NCBI GenBank assembly: GCA_004431415.1
Contig: QPMI01000369.1
Coordinates: forward strand, 1 to 39,928
Direction of reading: 5' to 3'
Length of the DNA: 39,928 nt
Source of the DNA: Cyanophora paradoxa
Taxonomy: Eukaryota > Glaucocystophyceae > Cyanophorales > Cyanophoraceae
Of the stretch, positions 1-8,636 are shown in pieces. Below the pieces are notes generated by a model. It saw nothing but the letters and a program-made list of their open reading frames with translations, made no database searches and was not told the origin of the DNA. The translations under genes and the position numbers were made by a program. Positions within the stretch are counted from its first letter, which is position 1; every line of letters starts with the position of its first letter.

Positions 1-169
1 GCGGCCGCTCGCGGTGGCGGCCTCGCCTGGGGGCGCCGGGGGCGAGCAGTCGCCGCGGACGCCGCGGGGCCGCTCGGCGCCCCCCGTGGCGCTGCCCGTG
101 GCGGGGCGGGGCGGGGCGGAGCAGGAGGCCACCCTCCAGCGCCTCCTCGCCAAGTACGGCCGCCCCTGA
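1..169 (+). CDS. 3' end of an unrecognised gene (partial)
   Basis: An open frame enters from the left edge at position 2 and ends at TGA 167-169. The visible tail is rich in Ala, Gly, Pro and Arg and closes with a short amphipathic segment reading LQRLLAKYGRP before the stop. The stretch around 85-125 (GTGGCG...GGGGCGGAGCAG) resembles the 3' part of one of the local introns, so the last exon may begin near 126. No family can be named from 55 codons. It is convergent with the CatSper gene on the other strand. Confidence 0.4.
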   Translation, partial: RPLAVAASPGGAGGEQSPRTPRGRSAPPVALPVAGRGGAEQEATLQRLLAKYGRP

Positions 170-551
170 CCCCGCCCCGGCCCTCGTCGCGTGTATGGGG
201 CGGGCCCCCTCCCTGGGGCTCCCCTCCGTCCTCTCGGAGGCGCGATTCTCATCGCTCCCTCTGTGATTGAATGAATGAAGTGAATCCGTAAACAGGAGCC
301 GACATAAAAGTTCTTGAAAGCAAGGAGCGGGGCAGCAGCAAAATACATAAACTAGTAAGCCGGGGGCGGCGAAACGAGTGAAGCGGTGGCCGCGTCGGGC
401 CGGGGGAGGACGCTCGAGGCAGGCAGAGGGGCGGAGGGGCGGCGGGGAAGGGCGCGCTACAGTACAGGGCCCGGGGCGGGACGGGGCCCGGGCGGGGGAA
501 GGGAGGTGGGAAGAAGGGCCCGGAAAGGCGGAGGGGCGGGGCGGGCGGGGC
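170..551. other. intergenic space between convergent genes
   Basis: This stretch separates the stop of the left-edge gene from the stop of the CatSper1 gene. It is AT-richer around 255-350, with a GAATGAATGAA run, as expected for a 3' untranslated region, and then turns very G-rich. I see no gene, RNA or mobile element in it. Confidence 0.5.
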
Positions 552-2620
552 CTACTTGTCCTCGTCGCCGGCGGCGTCCTCGTCGGCGACGAGGTCGACC
601 ATCTGGTCGATCAGGTTCTGCTGGCTCTGGTACACGTGCGAGTTGTTCTCCAGCGCCGCCACCAGCTGGAAGTAGTACCCGTACAGCTGCTTCTGCCGCA
701 CCGTCAGCCCCGCCTCCGGGTAGTAGTCCTCGACGCCCCGCGACGCCTCCTTGCCCTTGGCGCGGCGCCCGGCGCCCTCGCCGCCGTCCGTGGCGTCGTC
801 GTCCTCCTCCTCCTCGGGCTCGGGCTCCTGGTGGCGGTTGCGCCGCGCCATCTTCGCCTGCAGCCGCCGCTTCGCGTTCTGCTGCTGCGTCTCCTCGAGG
901 TTGTTCAGCAGCACCGCGATGAAGAGGTTGATGAACACGAAGCTGCCCGGGGCCGAGGCGAGGGCGTCAGGGGCGCGCGCGGGGCGCGGGCCGGGCGCGG
1001 GGCGGACGTCTCGATGACGATGTAGGCGATGAAGAAGAAGATGATGGTCTGGTCCCTCTCGCGGACCTCCTCGTAGTAGAGCGACCAGTCGTCCAGCGTG
1101 ATCAGCTGGAACAGCGTCATCATCGCCAGCGGCAGGCTCCCGAACCTGCCGCCCCCGTCGGCCCCCCGCGCCCCGGAGGCGAGGCGGGGCGGGGCGGGGC
1201 GGGGGGGCCGACGCACCGCGAGGGGAGGAGTTCGCCGTAGGTGGTGCGCCCGATGACCGCGAAGACGTCTGCGGGGGCGTCAGCAGGCGCGGCAGGTGCG
1301 CCAGAGGCGAGATTGCAGAAGGTGCGGACAGAGGATGAGGAAAAGGAGCATGGAGACGGAGCCCATGGCGGGGATCGAGTTCAGCACCGTCGCCACGATC
1401 ACCTGCCCGGGGCTCAGCCGGCGGCGGCGGGGGGCGGGGGGCGGGGCGGCGCGTGCGCGCCTGGAGCTTCTTGAGGAAAGAGATGGCGCGGAGGGCGCGG
1501 AGGGCGCGCAGGGCCCGCAGCGCGCGGAGCACGCGCAGCAGCCGGAAGATCTTCGGGTTGAACGACGTCGACATCCCCATGATGAAGAAGCGGATCCAGT
1601 CCGCGAACGACGAGATCACGATCAGCAGGTCTGCGCGCGCGTGCGCGGGGCGAGCTCAGGCGCGGCGCGCGGCCCGGGCGCCCGCCGGCCTCGGAGCCGC
1701 CGCACCAAAGACGTTCCAGCCGACCTGCGGGCGGGGCCGGCGTGAGGCGCCGCAGCGGCCGGGGCGCGGCCGGGGCGCGCTGCGTGCGCGGCACCTTCCA
1801 GAAGTGCGAGCGCCACACGAAGAGCTTCGCGCAAGACTCTGCTCGCCGTCAGGCGGGCACGGGGCGCGCAGCGGGCCGCGGGGCGCGGGCCGCCGGGCCG
1901 CACCGAAGACGTAGATGCCGAGGAAGCTGCGCGGCGGCGTCACGGGGGCAGAGGGGCGGGCGGGGAGGCGGCGCTCACATGTTATCTATCAGTTGGATCT
2001 GCCAGCCTGCGCCCCCGCTGTGAGCGATCTGCAGGCGCGGAGGCGGGGGCCGCGGACCGGCAGAGAGGGTGATGGACTTGTTCGTTTGCAGGGCGATGAG
2101 GATCGTGTTCATGAGGATGACGGACAGGATCGCGTTGTTGAACCACTTCTGCTTGAGGATCTGCCGGCGGGGCTTAGCCACCCGTGCGGCGGTGGCCGTC
2201 CGGCGGCGCTTGCCTCGTGAACCCATTTCCTCATGCCGCCCCACTGCAGCATCTGTAGCTTTAAGGCGCGTTCCCTGCACATCGAGCAGCGCGGTGAGGC
2301 TAAACCGCGCGGGGCGGGTTAGATTGGATCGCCCGGCGCACATCTGTTCGGTCGCCGAGGCGGCCGAGCCGGTTGAGACCTGGGATTCAGAGCCGGCGCC
2401 GGTCTGGGACTCGCTGCCCCGCGCAGAGCCGCCATCTCGCTGGGATCCGCCATCCCCGCTGTGCGCGGAGCCCGCGAAGGAGCTGGCCGCATCGTCGTTC
2501 TCTGCGAGTCACCGGCGTCAGACCCGCCGCATGTGCGGGCGTGTGGGGCTTGCCTGTATTGAAGGATTCGCTCCGCTTCAGGCCACCCCGCTTGGGCCGG
2601 CCCTCCGCTGCCGGTGGCAT
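552..2620 (-). CDS. CATSPER1: CatSper1-type flagellar voltage-gated Ca2+ channel subunit
   Basis: Single-domain six-helix channel subunit of the family that lets Ca2+ into sperm and protist flagella. Eleven exons join in one frame of about 471 codons: 2620-2587, 2501-2058, 2006-1979, 1926-1904, 1838-1795, 1724-1706, 1630-1461, 1402-1330, 1268-1217, 1145-1008, 942-552. The N-terminus is Ser/Gly-rich. S1 follows KQKWFNNAILSVILMNT, S2 is IDNIFLGIYVFE, S3 is GWNVFDLLIVISSF. S4 carries Arg at every third residue (RLLRVLRALRALRALRALRA). The pore reads LFQLITLDDWSLYY; TxDDW is the CatSper selectivity filter. S6 is FVFINLFIAVLLNNLEE. A C-terminal coiled coil (LTVRQKQLYGYYFQLVAALE) matches the conserved CatSper1 tail. 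The 1461/1402 junction uses a GC donor. The first exon is the least certain. Other CatSper subunits would be needed for a working tetramer. Confidence 0.85.
1146..1216 (-). other. CatSper1 intron with complementary ends (11-bp stem)
   Basis: A 71-nt GT-AG intron between the exon coding S5/pore entry and the pore exon. GTCGGCCCCCC at 1157-1167 is perfectly complementary to GGGGGGCCGAC at 1202-1212, so the transcript can fold into a hairpin bringing both splice sites close together. It is a clear example of the intron style seen across the window. Confidence 0.75.
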
Positions 2621-2817
2621 CTATGATTCGTGAGGTGCTTTGATGGCTGGCGGCGCAGGGACTCCCGGGAGAGAGGCTGGTCAAGTGTGCGGATTAAGCA
2701 GGTGCCTTGGCCAGCAGTGCCTCCAGCCGGTCTGCCGAGAGCCCAAAGCGCTGCTCTTTTTTTGCACCCGGGTAGGCTCGCTTCGCCGCAGATCGAAGTC
2801 AGCGAGCTCCAGCGGCG

Positions 2818-5215
2818 ATGCAGCGGGCAGCGTTCAGCGCGGCGGTGCCGGGCCTTCGTTTGCGGTCATCGTGGCCGCTTCGCTGCTCGTGCACGTCGAC
2901 GAGCGCCGGGGCGGCGTGTCGGACGCGCAGCGAGCTGGCGCGTGCGAGCGCGTCGCGCGGAGGCGTATCGTTGGCGTCCAAGTGGGTCGGCACGCTTCCC
3001 CAGCCGCTCCGGAGGCCCTGGTTCGGGCACAGCGAAGCCCGCCTGAGCTCGCTGCGGTGCGGGGTCACGATCCGCCCCGCCCGCGTGCCTCGCCCGACGC
3101 TCGCCTCGTGCGCGTCAGGTACGCGGTGCCGGGGATCATGGCGTGCGCGCGGCGGTCGAGCAGTGACCGGGCGCGAGCGAGGGCGGACGAGCCGATTGAC
3201 GCGGCGTACGGGGAGCCGGATCTGGAGGCGCTGGACGACGAGATGGAGAGCCCGAAGGCGGCGCAGGGGGCGGGCCCGGGGGACGTGCAGGCGCTGGCCT
3301 TCGCGAGCGCCTTCCACGCGCCGGTGATGTGGCGGGAGTGCGTGGAGAGCCTGGTGACGGAGGAGGTGCTGGAGGAGGGCGGCGTGCTCGTGGACTGCAC
3401 GCTCGGCGGGGGCGGGCACACGAGCGCCCTCCTCGCCGCCCTCTTCGAGGCGCGGCGGCCCACCCTCCTCGTCTCCATCGACCAGGACTTCCGCGTCCGC
3501 CCCCCACCGCCGCCCCGCCCGCCACACCGCGCCGCGCCGCCCCGCGCCCCGCCGAGCGAGCGGCGGGGGCGCAGGCGCTCGGGGTGTCGAACCGGCGGGT
3601 GGAGGCGCTGGCGCGGCGGCTCGAGGCGGGGGCCCGGCGGTGGAGCCCCCGGCGCCGGCGGAGGAGGCGGACCCCGAGAGCGAGGAGGCGAACGAGGAGG
3701 AGGGCGAGGGGGATGACTGGGGCGAGCTCGACGAGGAAGGGCGCCCGGCGGGGGCGCGGGGCGGGCCGATCGAGCACGTGCCCGTGCGGCACCGAGTCGA
3801 GCTGCGGGGCCGGCACGCGCTGCACGCCTGGCAGTCCGTCCACGCCAACTTCCGCGACCTCCACGCCGTCGTCCGGGTCCGCCCGCCCTCCCCGCGGCCC
3901 CCCTGCTCGCCGGCGGCGAGGCCGGCGCAGGCGGCGTGGGAGGCCGAGGCGGAGGCGCGCGGGGGCGAGGCCCTCCCGCCGGCGGGCCCGCGGGTGCGCC
4001 CGCCCGCCCCGCCCCGCGCGGCGCCGGGGCGGGACACGGGTCACGTGCGGGGCAGTGCGGGGGGTGCTGATGGACCTGGGGATGTCGAGCCACCACATCA
4101 ACGACCGCCGCCGCGGCTTCTCCTACGCCCGCCCGGGGCCCCTCGACATGCGCATGGACCCCACTAGCACCGAGCTCACCGCCTCGTCCGCCCCGCCCCG
4201 CCCCGCTTCGCCGGCCGCGCCCCGCCGAGGCGAGGCGGCGCCGGGCAGGTACATCGTGAACCGGTGGCCGGTAGACGACATCAAGCAGCTCCTCTACCGC
4301 CTCGGGGAGGAGCCCCGCGCCGGTGCCGCCCCGCCCCGCCCCGCGCCGCCGCCGCGCCGCCGGGGCGGGGTGCGAGGGGGCGGGCAGGGCCGATCGCGCG
4401 GGAGATGTCGCGGCGGCGGCCGCTGCGGAGCACCGTCGCCCTCGCCGAGGCCGTCAAGGCCGTCGTCCCCTGTTCGCCGTCCCCGCCCGCCCCGCCCGCC
4501 CCGCCCCGCCCCGCCCCGCCCCACGAGTGCCGAGCCGCGAGCGGGGGGCAGACAAGGAGCAGAACAAGTCCCTCGCCCGCGTCTTCCAGGTGCCCCCGCC
4601 GGCCCGCTTGCCCGCCCGGCCGGGGCGAGCGGGCGGCAGGCGCTGCGGATCCACGTGAACGACGAGCTGGCGGTGCTGGAGCGGGCGCTGGGGCAGGCGC
4701 ACGCCGTGCTCGCCCCGGCCGGCCGCCTCTCCGTCATCTCCTACCACTCCCTCGAGGACCGGCGGGTCAAGCACGTGCTCAAGACGGGGAACCTCGAGGG
4801 CCGCCCCGTGCACGACATGTACGGCAACCTCCTCTGCCCCTGGCGCCTCGTCTCCCGCAAGCCCCTCGCCCCCTCCGACGCCGAGATCTTCGTCCGCCCG
4901 CCCCGCCCCGCGCCCCCCCGACCCCGCGCCCCGCGCGCCGGCCTAAGGGGGCGGGGGGCAGCACAACTCGCGGGCGCGGAGCGCGCGGCTGCGGGTGGCG
5001 GAGCGCTCCGACCTCGACCTCGCCGCCTACGAGCAGCAGTACGGCCTCGGTAGGCCCCCCGCCCCGCACCGCCCCGATGGCCGTCCCGGGGTCCGCCTCA
5101 CGGGGCCGCAGTGGCGCTGGACGAGCCCAAGGTGCCCCGCATGGCCTCCGTCCGCCGCGCCCTCGACCGCCGCGGCTCCTCCGACTCCTCCGGCGGCCGC
5201 CGCGGGCGCCGGTAG
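2818..5215 (+). CDS. rsmH: RsmH/MraW-type 16S rRNA (cytosine-N4) methyltransferase, organellar
   Basis: S-adenosylmethionine-dependent methyltransferase that modifies the decoding-site cytosine (C1402 in E. coli numbering) of small-subunit rRNA; in a eukaryote it acts in plastid or mitochondrion. Family blocks appear in order: [25 protein letters not shown] (SAM loop), [88 protein letters not shown] and [13 protein letters not shown]. About ten exons are separated by 60-90 nt GC-rich introns; stop TAG 5213-5215. An acidic insert (3640-3760, E/D-rich) breaks the core and is not usual. The start is uncertain: 2818 gives a Ser/Arg-rich leader that looks like a targeting peptide but needs an intron before ATG 3138, the alternative start. 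The frame does not close cleanly near 3630 and between 3931 and 4056, so an indel or an unseen junction remains there. Confidence 0.82.
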
Positions 5216-5543
5216 CGCCCCGCGCCGCCCCACCCCGGAAGCGCCTGCGCTTCGCGCGAGTTCGAATTCCGGGTTCCGACGGCATTGAAAGGATGTACAA
5301 CTACGGAGAGCAACTACGAAGAGCTCTAATGCCTGCGCTCCTACCCTTTACATAGACGAAACTAGTCCTAACGTCGCTGGGTGAAAAAGAGCCGCGCCGG
5401 CACTGCAGAGCAGGACGGCAGGCGACTGCTCTGCTGGAACGCCGACAGGGAGCCGCCGCATGCAGGCCACGCAGCAGTTTCTGTCGTGCTCCAGAAGAGG
5501 CAAAGAAAAAGCGGTAGGCGGTCCACGCCTGGTCCATCAAAAC
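5216..5543. other. intergenic, no gene seen
   Basis: After the RsmH stop, GC drops sharply from about 5270 onward. Short open frames exist on both strands (for example 5301-5540 on -), but none shows a domain or a consistent splice pattern. This space probably holds the two 3' untranslated regions of the convergent neighbours. Confidence 0.4.
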
Positions 5544-5983
5544 TCAGAACAATGCACCCGTTCCCTGTCCCTGTCGTGTCCGCGGTGAGCGCGCGCAGCC
5601 GTGCGGTCGCACGAAGCGCGTCGCGTGAGACGCACTGGATAGTGCCCTTGACTAGACGGGGGCGTCGGGTATTGCTTTCCAAACGGCGGATCTAGGTTGC
5701 CTGGTGGCGCTGATGCGATGGATCTGTTGCTGGGCTGTGCAAATTGCTGGTGATGCGGCAAAGGCGGCCCGACGCCGAACCGCTCGCCTTCCAGGCCGGA
5801 TGTCCGCTTCGTCCATGCCTCTTCTACATTCCCTTTGGTGTGGGCGCTCCGCGGCCTCCTTCCGCCCTGGACGTGTGAACTGTCAGCAACTTCCTCCGAT
5901 TCGGGGAGGGCGGGTTTTCGCACGGCGGCAGTCTCTGGCCTCCCACCCGAGTTCTGTATAAACTGCTGCACTGCCTTGCTCAT
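5544..5983 (-). CDS. small Pro/Ser-rich protein of unknown function
   Basis: Open frame from ATG 5983, first residues MSKAVQQFIQNSGG, hydrophilic, no membrane segment. A GT-AG intron of the local length, starting GTGCGTC after a HYP codon run and ending GACACGACAG, joins the frame to a natural end GHYPGQGTGALF and TGA at 5544-5546. Without that intron the frame runs on to 5537. Mid-region motifs such as RFGVGPPLPHH and PPFGKQYPTPPSS look like the short linear segments of disordered or microtubule-associated proteins, but I do not recognise a family. Base composition is lower in GC than the flanking genes. Confidence 0.35.
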
Positions 5984-6593
5984 CGCGCGAGGGTCCGGCA
6001 GTGGGGGTACGTATGCGTTGAGGTGAGGGGGGTACCCACGAATCGAACGGCAGCCCCTGGTCCCGCAGTGGCGTGTTCTTTCAACGCAGCAAAAGTAGAA
6101 GTCGACGTTAGCGTACTAGCTCATTCTCGTAAAGCCGACTTGGCCGCATACGATGGCATCGGAGTCGCTCGTGCTAAAGCCCAGCTTCGCGCCCCCTGCT
6201 CCTCCTTTCGGTGCGTTCTTTTGTACTCCGCGGGGCTCTGCGCCTTCTCCGCTCGTGTTTTCCGACCAGCCGCCTCGCAGCACGAAAGCCTGCAGCCCCG
6301 CCTGCCGAGCCAGCCCCGACCCCTGCTCCTGAATCCGTCAGTAATCCGGCAAATGTGATTGCAGGTCCGCCGCGTCCTTGCGTTAGCTAGGCACTAGCTA
6401 GCCCCGACGCCCGACGCCCTTGCCCAGGACGCCAGACGAGTACGCCGGCGAATCCCAAACGCAGTGACTCCGCTCCCCGGGCACGGATCGGTGAGCGAAG
6501 CCGCCGACCTAACGATCGGCGAGCCTGGCAGAGCTAGCTAATTGCCCTGACCGCCTCGCCCGTCCAGGCTCGATCATACACGACGGCGCTGAG
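5984..6593. other. intergenic region between divergent genes
   Basis: About 600 bases upstream of two divergently oriented genes, of mixed composition. A frame at 6023-6358 (+) has no family signal and no local-style introns. The stretch 6385-6405 contains GCTAGGCACTAGCTAGC, a short palindromic element. Promoters of the two neighbours presumably lie here, but I cannot point to specific boxes. Confidence 0.4.
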
Positions 6594-8355
6594 ATGGCGC
6601 GCAACAGCTGGATTTCGTCGTCGCAAATGTCCCTGCGCTCCGGCCTGCAGGAGAAGCCGGCCGCAAGGCCGAAGACGCCGAGGGGGGAGGCGGCGACGTC
6701 CGCGACGCCGCACACGGAGCGCTGGGCGCACCTGAAGCGGGACGTGGAGGCGAAGGTGACGGAGCAGACGCCGCAGCGCCTGCGGTTCGACGAGCCGCAG
6801 TCGAAGCGGACGCCCGGCGGGGCCGTCCAGCGGGGCCGCCACCCCCGAGTGGACCCCTTCAGCAGCTCCCTCGCCGGGAGCGCCCTGCTGCCCAAGGGCG
6901 CCGAGGCGCGCCGCTCTTCCTTTTCGCTTCCTTTTGGACGTGACGCGGGTTGGGCAGGCGGTGCCGACAGAGATGTGGACGCCGGCGTCGACGTGCCCGC
7001 GGCCGCTCCCGGGCGACCTCGCCGCCTACCGCCTCGAGCAGATGGGCAGCGCCTCCCGCCGCGGCTTCGAGCGCGACCGTGCGGCCCTACCCCGCCCCGC
7101 GCCCCCGGCCCGCTCCGGCCCGCCCCGGCCCGACGCCTCCCCGCAGCGATCCTGGACGGGGAGGAGCACACGGCGCGCCCCGCCTCACGCCGCCCTCCCG
7201 CCGCGTGCGAGGCGCCCGGCTGACGGCGGCGGCAGGAGCGGCCGCAGCGGAAGCGGTCGACGGGAACGCCGATCCTGACGCTGGCGATCCACGAGGGGGA
7301 GGACGACCTCACGCTCGCCCAGAAGCGCATGCTCCGCGCCAAGCCCGAGTACAAGGACGACTGCGCCGGCGTCCGCACCGACAAGGCCCGCCCCGCCGCC
7401 CCGCGCCCGCCGCCCCGCGCCGAGCGGCGCGCCGCGCAGGTGCGCGACGACCGGCGGATAAAGCGGTCGGCGGCGCCGCCGGTGACGCACGAGGATACGC
7501 GCTTGTACAACCGCAAGGTGGCGCGGGGCGCGCGGGGGGCGCCCGGCTGGGCGGGGGCCGACGGGGGGGCGCAGTTCACGCCGCTGAGCCACCTGACGAA
7601 CCCGCGGGACCCGATCCTGCAGGAGGCGCCCGAGTTCGACGCGAGCCTTGCGCGCGCCGAGTCGCTCCGCGTCTTTCGCGAGAAGCTCCACGACCGCTAC
7701 GACGACCAGCGGAACGAGGCCCGCCGCGCCCCGCCGCCCCGCGCGCCGGGGCCTGAGGGCGGGGGCAGGAGCGGGACCTCTTCCGGCTCTCGCCGGAGAA
7801 GCGGCCGCGGACGCCGTCGGAGCTGTACACGCAGCGCACGGGGGAGCGGCTCTTCGGCGAGGCCGCCATCGACGAGGCCGCCGTCGCGCACGGCCTCCGC
7901 ACCGCCGTCCCCCGGCCCCCGGGCCACGACGACGGTCCCCGCCCCGCCCCGCCCCGCCGCGCCCCGCCCCCCGCCGGCCCCGCTCACCCCGCCGCCAGTC
8001 CTCAAGTACCGCCACTCGGGCGGCATCTGCCCCGACGACTACGCCGTGCGCCCCGCGCACCCCCGCGCGGCCGCCAGCGCCGGCGGTCGCCGACTCGGGA
8101 ACAGATCGCGGACCGGCGGGGGGAGCGGGGCGAGTACGAGGAGCGGCTGCAGGACCTGGCGCGCATCAAGCTCGAGGTCGACCACGTCTACAACGGTGCC
8201 CCGCCCCGCCCCGCCCCGCCGCCGCGCGGGGGCCGAGGCGGGGCGCAGTGATCCGGGCGCGGGCGGAGAAGACGAGCAAGGCGCTGCGCGAGTTCCTCTA
8301 CGACAAGGCCAGCGCCGCCCGCGCCAACGCCGCCCTCCGCTCCATCTCCCCGTGA
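6594..8355 (+). CDS. unrecognised multi-exon hydrophilic protein
   Basis: Starts at ATG 6594 (MARNSWISSSQMSLRSGLQE) and ends at TGA 8353-8355. Exons read through typical short introns: a basic N-terminal part with ERWAHLKRDVEAKVTEQTPQ; LAAYRLEQMGSASRRGFERD; LTLAQKRMLRAKPEYKDD; FTPLSHLTNPRDPILQEAPE; ELYTQRTGERLFGEAAIDEA; LKYRHSGGICPDDYA; and a helical C-terminus ALREFLYDKASAARANAALR. No signal peptide or membrane helix. Several introns here start with GC (for example after ...GEEHT, ...VRTDK and ...DQRNE). One junction near 6898-6956 has no clear GT or GC donor although its acceptor TTGGGCAG is good. The run of short, conserved-looking segments split by loops recalls axonemal microtubule inner proteins, but this is only a guess. 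Confidence 0.6.
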
Positions 8356-8636
8356 CCCCGCCCCCGCCCCGCGTGCTGTGCAACTCGAGCAGCCGTCATT
8401 CCGATGCAGTCGCCATGGACCGCTGCTTTTCGAACTCGCGGGTCGCGACCAGAACGTTTCAAATAGGAGATGAACTGTACATACATAAATGCGGCGGCTG
8501 AAAAAGTCCAGTCAGGGGTCTACTACGAGACTCTAGATCTATTCACTATAGCACTGGGCGCTGCCTGCTAAGCATGCTGCGCACACGAGCGGGAGATTCG
8601 AAGGAGATGCGGGGCGTGGGGGCGGGGCGGGGCCCC
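8356..8636. other. short space between convergent genes
   Basis: AT-richer stretch of 281 bases between two stops (TGA 8355 on + and the stop at 8637 on -). It presumably holds both 3' untranslated regions. No other feature seen. Confidence 0.4.

Noticed and set aside
2799-4037. 412-codon frame on the - strand opposite RsmH
   Set aside because: Low-complexity Ala/Arg/Pro translation opposite recognisable RsmH exons; no domain and no splice logic.
6025-6065. GTTCGATTC-like word on the - strand resembling a tRNA T-arm
   Set aside because: Stem bases do not pair and no cloverleaf could be drawn.
6023-6358. 111-codon + strand frame as a gene
   Set aside because: No recognisable segments, no local-type introns, and composition like the surrounding non-coding DNA.
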